This document shows positions 48,663 to 58,582 of a stretch of 64,000 nt of DNA, one piece after another. The notes below the pieces were generated by a model that was not told the DNA's origin, did not search any database, and saw only the letters and a list, made by a program, of their open reading frames with translations. A program made the translations under genes and the position numbers. How positions within the stretch are numbered: position 1 is the first letter of the stretch; the number at the start of each line of letters is the position of its first letter. Origin of the DNA: Lunularia cruciata (lineage: Eukaryota; Streptophyta; Marchantiopsida; Lunulariales; Lunulariaceae); assembly GCA_948567375.1 (NCBI GenBank), contig OX419762.1, positions 7,384,001 to 7,448,000 of the forward strand, in the 5' to 3' direction.

Positions 48663-49758
48663 GTGTGGAAACTGAAGAATGTTAGGCATGTTCTAGGCTT
48701 GAAGAGGAATCTAATCTCAATTGGGCAACTTGACAGTGAAGGGTATGTCATAACCTTTGTAGGTGGTTCATGGAAAATCACCAAAGGAGAACAAGCTGGG
48801 AACTCTCTACATCACCAACAAACCAAGGACACAATGGCACTTGCAAATACAATATCAAACGGTGATCTTTGGCATTCTAGGCTTGGACATATGCGTGAAA
48901 AAGGCATGAAGGTGATGATGAAGAAGAACAAGCTTCCAGATTTGAAAACCATTGATGAAGATTGCATATTTGGGAAGAAGAAAAAGGTTAGTTTCTTGAA
49001 GGGTGGAAGAGCACCTAGAATAGGGAAGCTAAAGCTTGTACACACAAATGTGTGGGGTCCTTCTCTAGTTGCATCTTTTTGGGGTTCATAGTATTATGTC
49101 ACCTTCATAGATGACTCAACCAAGAAGATTTGGATATATTTCTTGAAGTGAAAATTAGAGGTATTTGTCACTTTCAAGAAGTGGAAAAGCTTGGTAAAAA
49201 ATGAGTATGGTGCAAAGCTAAAGCAACTAAGCAACTGACAATGGTGGTGACTGTGACAATAGGGAGTTCAAGGAATTCTATGCAGTACATGGAATCACAA
49301 TGGAGAAGACCTTACCAAGCACACCGTGCAAAATGGAGTGGTGAGCGCATGAATCAAACTCTGAATGAAAGAGCTAATAGCATGATGATCCATGCTGGTC
49401 TGCCCAAGGTGTTTTGGGCTGAAGCAATCAACACTCAACATACTTGATCAATAGGGGTCCATCAATTCCCTTAGACCATAAGCTGCCCGAAGAAGAGTGG
49501 ACCAGGAAAATCGATGAGTTTGTTGCACTTGAGAGTCTTTGGATGTGTCTCTTACATGCATGTCAACCAAAGAAAAGAGTCAAGTTAGATGCAAAGTCTT
49601 GGAAATGTTTCTTTATTGGATATGGTGCAAATGACTTTGGGTACAAGTTTTGGGATGTAGAGACTAAGAAAATCATCAAAAGCAAAGATGTGATATTCAA
49701 TGAGTGTCTCCTTTACAAAGATAGAACCGCTGTGGATTTTGATAATGTAGATAAGTAG
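48663..49758 (+). pseudogene. Copia-1 pre-integrase and integrase
   Basis: A GAG-pre-integrase block (GDLWHSRLGHMREKGMKVM) leads to LVHTNVWGPS, where the first catalytic Asp of the DDE triad is Asn. YVTFIDDSTKKIWIYFL follows after a stop, and MNQTLNERANSMM and VFWAEAINT mark the integrase end. The next block (49,444-49,758) holds the usual copia linker KSWKCFFIGYGANDFGYKFW. Confidence 0.85.
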
Positions 49759-49876
49759 AGCAAAGAAAACAATCAGGTTGAGCTGTAAGAGACAACAAAA
49801 GATGATGTTATCTTATGGGTTTTAGGGAAACACTGAAAGCTAAGAAAATACTCTGCCACAACCTCAACCATGTGCT

Positions 49877-50840
49877 TTGCAATTGAGGAGATCTACAAGA
49901 ATCACAAAATCACCAATGAGGTATTCCCTCTCTCTACATTACTTGCTATTGATAGATGGAGGTGAACCTAAATGTTATGAAGAAGCCATGCAAAGTGAAG
50001 ACTCAATGAAGTGGGAGCTTTCCATGAAGGAGGAGATGAAGTCCTTGGATAAGAATCAAACTTTGGAGCTCAAATTACTACTAGAAGGCAAGAAGACCTT
50101 ACATAACAAGTGGGTCAACAAGGGAAAAGAGGACTAAAGTGGTAGCAGATGGTACAAGGCAAGGCTATTTGTGAAAGGATTCTAGCAAAAGAAAGGAAGT
50201 GATTATATTGAGATTTTTTCACCAATGGTCAAACACTCAATAATTAGAGTGGTTCTCAATATAGTAATGGTAGAAAACTTATATTTGGAGTAGAATGGAT
50301 CTCACCATTTCTTTTCTACATGGTGAGATTGATGAAGACATCTATATGCAACAGCTTGTTGGCTTTGTAGTCCCCGACAAGGATGGCTTGGTATTCAAGT
50401 TGCAAAAAAGCCTATATGGTCTAAAATAGATACCAAGATTATGGTACAAGAAATTTGACAAGTTCATGATCAATAATAGATTCCCAAGATATCAAGAGGA
50501 TTATTGCTGTTATAACAAATCTCTTGATAATAATTGTATCATCTTATTTTTGTATGTCAATGACATGCTGATAGCTGGACCTAGCATACTAGAGGTTGAG
50601 AGATGGAAGGAAGAATTATCAAGAGAGTTTGCAATGAAGGACATGGGTGCAACTAAGCAGAAAACTTGGGGTGAAGATTGAAAGGGACAATGTGGCCAAA
50701 ATGCTAAAGCTCTCTCAAGGTAGTTATAGTGGAAAGGTGCTGGAAAGGTTCAACATGACAGATGCAAGTCCTATGAAGACACCTTTGGCAAGGCACTTTA
50801 AGTTATCAAAGGAAAAGTTGCCCAAGATGAAGAGCTAAAG
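49877..50840 (+). pseudogene. Copia-1 reverse transcriptase
   Basis: Blocks include LRRSTRITKSP, KWELSMKEEMKSLDKNQT, FLHGEIDEDIYMQQ, LVFKLQKSLYGLK and LFLYVNDMLIAG. The catalytic YVDDM is YVNDM (one Asp to Asn) and several stops interrupt the frame, so the enzyme is dead. Confidence 0.9.
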
Positions 50841-50844
50841 GATA

Positions 50845-51222
50845 ATGTTAAAGGTACTATATGCTTCAACTATAGGCAGCCTCATGTATGCAATGACATG
50901 TACTAGACCAAATATTGCACATGTAGTGGAAGTTGTGAGGAGGTACATGGCCAATCCTAGAAGACAACATTGGGAGGTTGTCAAATGGATTTTGAGATAT
51001 TTGAAAGGTATCAAAGATATAGGTTTGTGTTACAATAGAGGCAACTATACTCTACAAGGTTTTGTGGATGCAGACATAGGAGGTGATATAGATACCAAAA
51101 GAAGCACTATAGGGTATGTTTATACCATAGGTCTGACAACAATGAATTGGTTCTCAAAGTTGCAAAAGGTTGTTGCTTTGTCCACAACTGAGATAGAATA
51201 TATTGCAATTACAAAAGCTAGT
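50845..51222 (+). pseudogene. Copia-1 RNase H, part before the gypsy insertion
   Basis: IGSLMYAMTCTRPNIAHVV, RYLKGIKDIGLCY and FVDADIGGDIDTKRSTIGY lead to LSTTEIEYIA, the standard copia RNase H order. The frame breaks off at the CTAGT target site. The Asp in FVDADIGG is at the usual site. Confidence 0.9.
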
Positions 51223-51804
51223 TGTAATACCAAGAGCTAGCCATATGATCTAGATGTGAAATTTGGTTTGGTAACATCTAGAATGATGTTACCAAAATAG
51301 AGAAATCACATTGGAGAAAACCACAACGGAGGAAGGCCAGCTTTTCCTCCATTGGGGGGAATCTACACATTTTTGAGGCCTAATTCATCCATTTTGAAGC
51401 CTAATTCATCCGGATGAATTAGACCTCGAAAATGTGTAGATTCCCCCCCAATGGAGGAAAGGTTGGCCTTCCCTCCCCCCTGGTTTGTCTTGTTGAGAGC
51501 TTTCCAACAGTACCTTACGTGATTCTAAGGCTCTTATAGGAAGATTCCCTAAATATTCCCTCCGGTCAAAGCTTATTTGACCAGCTAGATAGAACCTAGA
51601 CCGACATGTCACCCATCCAAGTAAGTAATCCAAGGGTGGAGCTTGCTTACATGTCACCTATCTATGTGCCTAATCCTATGGTGGAGCTTCCTTGGAGGAG
51701 ATCCTCTTTGTTTATATAATAAAGAGAAGGTGCTCTTTTGGGGCATCAAATGTTTGAGGGTGAAGTTTGTGTTTTCTCTCTCCTCTTGTCCTCAAAGTAT
51801 TACA
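51223..51804 (+). repeat. Gypsy 5' LTR (582 bp)
   Basis: Starts TGTAATACC and ends GTATTACA. It carries a large inverted repeat at 51,331-51,472 that the 3' LTR lacks, and a TATATAA motif at about 51,713. Confidence 0.95.
51331..51472. repeat. 60-bp inverted repeat (hairpin) in the gypsy 5' LTR
   Basis: Arms 51,331-51,390 and 51,412-51,472 are reverse complements with about four differences; the spacer is 21 bp. The right arm corresponds to normal LTR sequence (compare 57,060-57,130). The left arm is an inverted copy of it. Confidence 0.9.
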
Positions 51805-51805
51805 A

Positions 51806-51817
51806 TGGTATCAGAGC
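51806..51817 (+). promoter_or_regulatory. Gypsy primer-binding site (initiator tRNA-Met)
   Basis: tggtatcagagc starts one base after the 5' LTR and fully matches the tRNA-iMet type primer-binding site of plant LTR elements. Confidence 0.95.
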
Positions 51818-51939
51818 GAGTATCTTAGTCCAAGAGAGTGGATCACCCCTCTTGGAAGAGCACAGACTGTTGAAATTCAGTAATTTGAGGTGGAGAACAT
51901 AGAGTAATTGCAAGACTTAGGAAGGACTTTAGAGAGCAT

Positions 51940-53500
51940 ATGGGATGGATGCACCGGGACAACAATTTCTTACACCTAGCTTTCCACTCTCAAATCCATT
52001 CCACATCAAGGTTATGTATATCCAGCGTAAGCAAATGAGTGTATCACTAGTTTATCACTTTGGTGCAGAATTCATGGACACAATGATGAACTCACCAAAT
52101 CCTGTGATTCTACTTGTGGTGATATATGACACAGAGTGGGATTGGACAATCTACATTCTATTATGATGATATGGATATGAATGTCCCAAATCCTCTCCCT
52201 TTCAACACTCAAGTAGAAATCTGTTATGTAGTGAGACCAAAAGTGATATTTAGAGATTTTGTGGTTAGGAATTTTGGCGAGGAGTATTATCAACGAGTGA
52301 TAGCTTTGAGGTCCCAAGGGTAGTTTTGATAGTTCATGTGCCTTCCAGAGTGATCATATTGACTCTCTATTGAAGTAGACATTAGCAATTTGAGTGTTGC
52401 AGGAACCATGGATCTGCAATTGCAAGAGCTGGTGCAAGGAATGCAAAGGATGTTGAATGAATTTTGAGAGATTAAGATGATTGTGGAGGCATTACAAAGT
52501 CAAGTGCAGATCCTCAAGAACAATCAAGCCTTGCAAGAAGAAGAGCCGTCTCAAAACCCAGTACGTACGACTAAAGTACTTGGAGAGGCACATGTGCCTA
52601 CGAACCCTATCACAAGGAAGCCACATTGCTACTCCGGATGAAGAAGACCTGCAACATCAAGCCTTACAAGGGGCAGCGTATGATGGGAGTAGTGGAAAAT
52701 TGGATGTTGAGAATGAATTGATATTTCCAAATGTTCTTAACAGAGATCACGGAGCATGATGCAGACATATTTGCATGTGGGTACTTGACTGATAAAGCCC
52801 TCACATGGTCTGATGCTGGGGAACGATCCATGTTGGCCGAGAGAAGAGAGGTCACGTGGACGGCAATGCAAGAAGGATTGCTAAAGAATTTCCAATAGGT
52901 GGATTCCGTGCAAATGACTTGAACCCAACTATGGGGATTGAAACAAAGAACAACATACAAGAGTATGTGGAGGTGTTTCTAGATCTACAAGTTGCGATAA
53001 CCGACATGAGTCCAATAGAGGCTCTCGACAATTTCAAACGAGGGTTAAAGGAGCCAATTTGCCAAGAAGTCATGGTGCAAAATCCTCACATAGTATTTGA
53101 AGCCATTGCTTGTGCGTAGAGAATAGCAGGAGCACTAGGTGGAGGTGAAGGAGTAACTCCACCTCAACATTATCAAGCATAAATGCCACACGTGGGTAGA
53201 CCAGTACCGATGGAATTGGGCAACCTTTGATTTTGAGATCGAGGAGCGTGACCGCTTCAAGGGGAGTGTGGATGGGTAGAAGAACAAAGAGATGGAGTTC
53301 CACAAGGAGAAGGAACTCAAGAAGAATGACGCCATTGCTACAATTGTGGCCGTATTGGGCGCATATCTACCAATTGTCGCACTCATTTGCCTAGAGGCCC
53401 TCGGCCTTTATACAAGTGATCTTTGAACAACATGGAGAGGCACATTGAAGAGGAGGAGGTAGAAATCACTTTGGAAAACAAAGATTGCCAATAAATGTAC
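51940..53500 (+). pseudogene. Gypsy gag
   Basis: Fragments in several frames. The capsid part (52,856-53,119) has TKNNIQEYVEVFLDLQVAI and LDNFKRGLKEPICQEVM, as in retrotrans_gag domains. A zinc knuckle near 53,330 reads CYNCGRIGRISTNC, in which the His of CX2CX4HX4C is Arg. Stops at 53,119 and elsewhere break it. Confidence 0.75.
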
Positions 53501-53588
53501 CTCGCGGCATTATTGGCTCAATAAGGAAGCAGAGAAGCAAAGAAAGAAGAAGACTAATGCACAAAGATTCCAAAAGGCAACCTCACAA

Positions 53589-53999
53589 TTGATTGTCATG
53601 AATGTAGTCCTAGAAGGCAATCAAGTGAGAGTATTAATTGATGCAGGAGCAACAAAGAATTTCTTATCTTGCTCTGTTGCAATAAGATTGGGAATGGATC
53701 TAGAGAGAGATATGAGTGAAGAAGTAGAGTTGCTTAACGTGCAAACAGAGAGGATTGAATCATTACCTAGACAAGTAACACTCTCTATAGGAGAATATCA
53801 AGAAGTAATTGAGTGGCAAGTGATACAATTAGCATGTTATGATGCAATCATAGGCATGCCATGGATGGAGCATTACAACCCTATGGTAGATTGGAGGAAG
53901 AAAGTAGTGAGAATCCACCAATGGTCAATCATTGGAGTTAAAGAAAAATCACATACGCAGGAACTGCCTATATGTCATAGGGATGGCAACTATCTGTAA
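53589..53999 (+). pseudogene. Gypsy aspartic protease
   Basis: VLEGNQVRVLIDAGATKNFL carries the catalytic Asp in DAGAT (most families have D-S/T-G-A). ACYDAIIGMPWMEHYNP is the typical second block. It is continuous with the RT frame only after a shift near 53,990. Confidence 0.85.
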
Positions 54000-54690
54000 G
54001 ACCAATAGATGTTTCATAGGTCTAATAAGAGAAGTCCAGAGTGCACAACTCGATGGACAAATTCCTAAGAAATTGAAGGCTGTGGTGGATGAATTTCACG
54101 ATGTCTTTTCCGATGATCTACCCTCAGGATTACCACCAAAAAGGAGAGTAGATCATAAAATTGAGACACTCCCAAGGAAGACACCTCATTGTAAGGCCAC
54201 ATATCGCCTATCACCTCATGAGTTGGAGGTGTGTAAGACTCAAATTGAGGAGATGCGACAAAAGAGGTTCATCCAACCTAGCGTATCACCATATGGAGCT
54301 CTTGTCTTGTTTGTGAAGAAGAAGGATGGTACAATGCACATGTGCATTGACTATCGAGGTCTCAATCAACAAATAGTGAAGAAAAAATACCCCTTACCTC
54401 GCATGGATGACCTATTTGATCAATTCCATGGAGCAAGATACTTCACCAAATTAGACTTGCGGAGTGGTTACAATCAAATCCAAATTGCAGAGGAGGATGT
54501 GTACAAAACTACCTTTTGAACCAAGTATGGCCACTTTGAGTATCTTGTGATGCCTTTTGGCCTTACCAATGCACTTGCCACTTTCATGAGTCTAATGAAT
54601 GACATATTTTGTCCATACTTGGATAAGTCTGTTATCATCTTCTTGGATGATATCTTAGTATACAATCGCACAATGAAAAAACACAAACAA
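54000..54690 (+). pseudogene. Gypsy reverse transcriptase
   Basis: Seen in order: [74 protein letters not shown], then a TGA at 54,517-54,519 where relatives usually have Arg (CGA to TGA). [13 protein letters not shown] and [11 protein letters not shown] follow, with the FLDD catalytic box intact. Confidence 0.92.
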
Positions 54691-54729
54691 CATCTATGAG
54701 AGTTCCTCCGGATCCTAAGACAAAATTAA

Positions 54730-55440
54730 TTGTATGCCAAAATCTCAAAGTGTGAGTTTGGCAAGTCTGAAGTAGACTACTTGGGATATAGAGTAAGTGC
54801 AGAGGGCATTCAAGTACTAATCGATAAAATAGAGGTCATTCAAAAATGGAGTGCCCCAGAAGATCAGACTCAACTCAAGAGCTTCTTGGGGTTGACGGGA
54901 TTCTATCATAGATTTGTCAAGGACTTCTCCAAGGTTGCACAACCTTTAATGAAACTACTTGGCAAGGGGAAGAAGTGGACATGGGGAACCGCACAAGAGT
55001 TGGCCTTTCAAGAATTGAAAGCCGCCTTGCTACATGCACCAATCTTGAAGTGGTATGACCCAAAACGTCCAATCAAGTTGGCTATAGATGCATCAGGCGT
55101 ACTAATAGGAGCAATCCTACAACAAGAGTAGCATGATGGATGGCATCCAATTGCATATTTCTCTCAAAAGTTGTTATTGGTAGAGCGTAACTACCACACC
55201 ACAGAATGAGAAGAGTTGGCCGTCATTCTGGCAACCAAGCATTGGAAGCACTATTTGGGCAAGAAGGCATTTGTAGTAGAGATAGACCACAAACCTCTAG
55301 TCTACCTTGAGATGCAAAAGGATCTATCTTGTCACCAGATTTGGTGGGCAGAGTGGCGAAAACACTTCAACATGACAATCACCTATGTAGAAGGTAAGAA
55401 GCAACTTGCAGATGCATTAACTCACATGCCAATGGCAAAC
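54730..55440 (+). pseudogene. Gypsy RNase H
   Basis: YAKISKCEFGKSEVDYLGY and FLGLTGFYHRFVKDFSKVA lead into the RNase H fold: IKLAIDASGVLIGAILQQ, HPIAYFSQKL, VILATKHWKHYLGKKAFVV and DHKPLVYL. In-frame stops lie at about 55,129 and 55,207. Confidence 0.92.
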
Positions 55441-55479
55441 AACTTGGTGGTAGAGGTTAAGATTAACCCTATTCTGGCT

Positions 55480-56500
55480 ACTACAAAAACTGATCCACAA
55501 ATTGTAGAAGCACAATCATCCAAAGGCGTCACCAATGCCCAAGGACTCACCTTTCATGATGGCAGATTATGGATCCCAAATGTCCTAGAATTACGCACCA
55601 CTATACTAGCGGAATGTCATGTTGAAGTGGACAAGACCTTGGATGCAATCCAATGCCATTACTATTGGCCCAAGATGAGCAACGACACGATGGACTACAT
55701 GCGCAGTTGCCTACTTTGTCAACAGAACAAAACTTCTAATCAAGCTCATGCAAGGCTCCTTCAACCTCTCCCCATGCCTACCCAACGTTGTAAACAAGTG
55801 AGTATGGATCTCATTTGTGAATTACCCAAGACCACCTAAGGGTTTGATTCCACTGTGTTCTTTGTGGACCGACTCAACAAAATGATTCATGTATGCCCTA
55901 CCACCAAGGAGGTTACTGCCCCACAACTAGCTCAATTATATTTAGATGCAGTCTTCTCTCACCATGGCTTGTCTAGAGTACTTATCATTGATAAAGACAT
56001 TCAATTCACCAGTTTGTTTTGGTGAACACTCTTTGGTTTCTTCAAAACCAAGTTGGCCATGTCCACAGCTTACCACCCACAAACAAATGGCCAAACAGAG
56101 CGGGCTAATTGCACCATTGAAGACATGTTACACGGCTTCACCTTAGGAGAGCAAGAGAGGTGGGACACCTTACTCCCAATGGTGGAATTTGTTTACAACA
56201 ATTCAATGAATGCATCTACCCATGTCACTCTATTCTTCCTCATGTATGGTGAGCATCCCTTCACACCATCTAGCTTGATGAAGATCCGTCCAATGGCTAC
56301 CAAGGTCGATGCAGTCAACACATTTGTTTCTAGAATCCAACAAGGTGTAGAGAGGCCAAACACAGATTACAGATTGTGAAAAATTGACAAAAGAAGTATG
56401 TTGATGCACACAGTAGGCACATGGAGTTCAATGTTGGGGATCAAGTGTGGCTATTGACAACCAACCTCACATTAGTTGGATCTTGTAAGCTCAGACCTCA
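55480..56500 (+). pseudogene. Gypsy integrase
   Basis: The HHCC-type zinc finger region (CHVEVDKTLDAI ... CLLCQQNK) precedes the catalytic core, with Asp in VSMDLICELP, Asp in LIIDKDIQF and Glu in QTERANCTIED. Stops lie after CELPKTT and in the TSLFW block. Confidence 0.9.
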
Positions 56501-56659
56501 TTTTATTGAGCCTTTCTCATTCTTCGTGGCGTCGGCGCTGTGGCCTATCACCTTGAGCTACCACCACACATGAAGATCCATCTAGTGTTCCATGTTTCTC
56601 TACTATGCAGATATGCTCCCCGATCAGGCCATTCCACACAAGACATTCGACCTTGCACG

Positions 56660-56872
56660 ACACACATTGATGATGTAGAAGAATATGAAGTGGAGCATAT
56701 TCTCCAAAAATGCATGTGTGGTACTCGCCATCCGTGAGTGGACTATCTAGTACAATGGAAAGGTTACCCCCTCTATGAAGCAACTTGGGATCCTATGGCC
56801 AATTTGACCCATGCACCGGTGTTGGTGCAAGCATTTGAGCAACAATTGCACAACAAGGAAGTTGGGTCTTAA
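56660..56872 (+). pseudogene. Gypsy C-terminal chromodomain
   Basis: VEEYEVEHIL opens a chromodomain. After one in-frame TGA it continues VDYLVQWKGYPLYEATWDP and LVQAFEQQL, with the aromatic W-x-G-Y-x-x-x-x-x-T-W-x-P pattern. Known chromovirus chromodomains direct integration toward certain histone marks. Confidence 0.88.
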
Positions 56873-56885
56873 AAGGAGGGAGGTC
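56873..56885 (+). promoter_or_regulatory. Gypsy polypurine tract
   Basis: aaaaggagggagg followed by tc directly before the 3' LTR is the expected plus-strand primer of reverse transcription. Confidence 0.85.
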
Positions 56886-57463
56886 TGTAATACCAAGAGC
56901 TAGCCATATGAACTAGATGTAAAATTTGGTTTGGTAACATTTGGAAGGATGTTACACATGATGGACTAAACAGATCAGAAAGAGGTATCACCAAAAGGGG
57001 ACTTCTACTAACAAAGTAGGAAACAAAATATGCCTAAAATCTTTGAAGTCAATTTTGGAGGCCTAAACAGATGAATTAATCCTAAAAAATGTGTGGATCC
57101 CCCCCCAAATGTAAGAAAGGTAGGCCTTCCCTCCCCCTTGGTTTGTCTCATGGAGAGCTTTCCAATGGTACCTTACGTGATTCTCAGGCTCCTACAAGAA
57201 GATTCCCTAAAAGATTCCCTTTGGTCAAAGCTTGTTTGACCAGCTAGATAGGACCTAGACCAACATGTCATCCATCCAAGTAAGTAATCCAAGGGTGGAG
57301 CTTGCTGACATGTCACCTATCTATGTGCCTAATCCTATGGTGGAGCTTCCTTGGAGGAGCTCCTCTTTGTCTATATAATGAAGAGAAGGTGCTCTATTGG
57401 GGCATCAAATGTTTGAGTGTGAAGTCTATGTTTTCTCTCTCCTCCTATCCTCGAAGTATTACA
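56886..57463 (+). repeat. Gypsy 3' LTR (578 bp)
   Basis: Starts TGTAATACCAAGAG and ends AGTATTACA. It lacks the hairpin of the 5' copy and differs by scattered substitutions and indels. Confidence 0.95.
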
Positions 57464-57468
57464 CTAGT

Positions 57469-57892
57469 AAGGAGATGATTTGGTTACAAAACCTCTAAAG
57501 GAGCTAGGTAGAGAGCATAATTGTAATGTTTTATTCTCAAATAACATAATTGTAGTAATTTATTCTAAGACATTCAAAGTGCCATTCACTTAGCAAAGAA
57601 TCCAATGTTCCATGTCAGAATGAAACACATATGTTGAGATATCATTTCATTCGGGAGTTACTTGAAGATGGCAGTTTGCCACTTGAAAAGATTCAAGGTG
57701 CCAAGAACTCTGCTTATATGTTGATGAAGATTGTCAATTCTGAGAAATTAAGGCTACGTATAGCATCAATTGGCCTCCAATGATAACTAGATAGTAAGGC
57801 TACACCAAGTATGTAGATCAAGCATTAGAAGTTTACTCTCTTTTCTTTTAAAGATGTGTAGTCAAGAAGTATCAATCTCCAAGTGGGAGAGT
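57469..57892 (+). pseudogene. Copia-1 RNase H C-terminus, part after the gypsy insertion
   Basis: KEMIWLQNL continues the frame interrupted at 51,222. Shifted frames contain HLAKNP-like, FHVRMKH and HFIRELLEDG pieces, the usual end of copia RNase H. A purine-rich stretch (aagtgggagag) precedes the 3' LTR. Confidence 0.85.
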
Positions 57893-58577
57893 TGTTAGGA
57901 TGTGGAGCATGATCCATTTGATTTATCCCATTTGTGATGTTGAGATCTGCGGCTCAAATCATCCATGAGATTTCTTGTCTAGGGCTGAGATAGGTGTTTG
58001 ACAATCTAGGATGTCAAGGTGATTCTTTGAGTGTGCTTCTTCTCATTCTTTTGTGTGTATAGCAATAGAGGAAAAAAAAATATGACCTGTGGAGTGAGGT
58101 TTTTCTTGAGTTGAATAGAGGTGCACTTGTGAACAAGATTCAATAGAACTTTTTGTAACTTTGATTCGCATGAGGCTAGTTTGGTGAGGTTTGATTTTTT
58201 GGTCAAACGAGCAGGAGATAATCAGGAGAAGAGTAGATCAAGATAGACATAGGAACAATTTGGACAGGGCTAGAGTTGGTTGGGCAGAGCTCCCAAATGA
58301 TCTTGGTAATCTATATTGAGAGGGGGTAAAAATCTTGAATTTGTGCTACCATGGATGTAGGAGCAAGTGACTCTAAACCTTGTTAACTCTTGTGCACCTA
58401 TTGATGTATGTGAGTAAATTTTCTCTCTTTTCTCTTTTTTCTCTCCCAAGATATTTTTCCTTCCAATCTGTTCTCATTCATGCATAGGGTTAATCTCAAC
58501 ATATAGCTGAATCTCAATATATGTAGATGTGGACTATCATCATAAGAGGAATAGTACATATGTAGAGATCCCTAACA
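57893..58577 (+). repeat. Copia-1 3' LTR (685 bp)
   Basis: Starts TGTTAGGATGTGGAGC and ends CCCTAACA; followed by the GTCCA target duplication. Many sites that are CpG in the 5' LTR are TpG or CpA here. Confidence 0.95.
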
Positions 58578-58582
58578 GTCCA

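Larger units (their letters stand above)
51223..57463 (+). mobile_element. Nested Ty3/gypsy chromovirus, full length, inactive
   Basis: LTRs at 51,223-51,804 and 56,886-57,463 start TGTAATACCAAG and end AGTATTACA. Internal order is gag, protease, RT, RNase H, integrase, chromodomain, which places it among chromodomain Ty3/gypsy elements. A perfect primer-binding site and a polypurine tract are present. Coding is interrupted by several stops but the domains keep their order. The first 70 LTR bases differ at about 5 positions by hand count, fewer than in the host copia-1, as expected for a later insertion. Confidence 0.95.
51218..57468 (+). other. Target-site duplication of the gypsy insertion (CTAGT)
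   Basis: CTAGT lies at 51,218-51,222 directly before the 5' LTR and at 57,464-57,468 directly after the 3' LTR. Five identical bases at both ends show a true insertion event. Confidence 0.95.
46896..58577 (+). mobile_element. Copia-1, complete but dead Ty1/copia retrotransposon carrying a nested gypsy element
   Basis: LTRs lie at 46,896-47,583 and 57,893-58,577, both starting TGTTAGGATGTGG and ending in AACA, with the target duplication GTCCA at 46,891-46,895 and 58,578-58,582. Internal order is gag, pre-integrase, integrase, RT, RNase H, as in Ty1/copia. Its own sequence is 46,896-51,222 plus 57,464-58,577 (the CTAGT copies belong to the gypsy insertion). Stops, frameshifts and changed catalytic residues show that it is inactive. 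The first 72 LTR bases differ at 12 positions by hand count, so it is old. Confidence 0.95.

Noticed and set aside
56517-56783. Minus-strand frame over the gypsy 3' part
   Set aside because: Antisense shadow of the chromodomain region.
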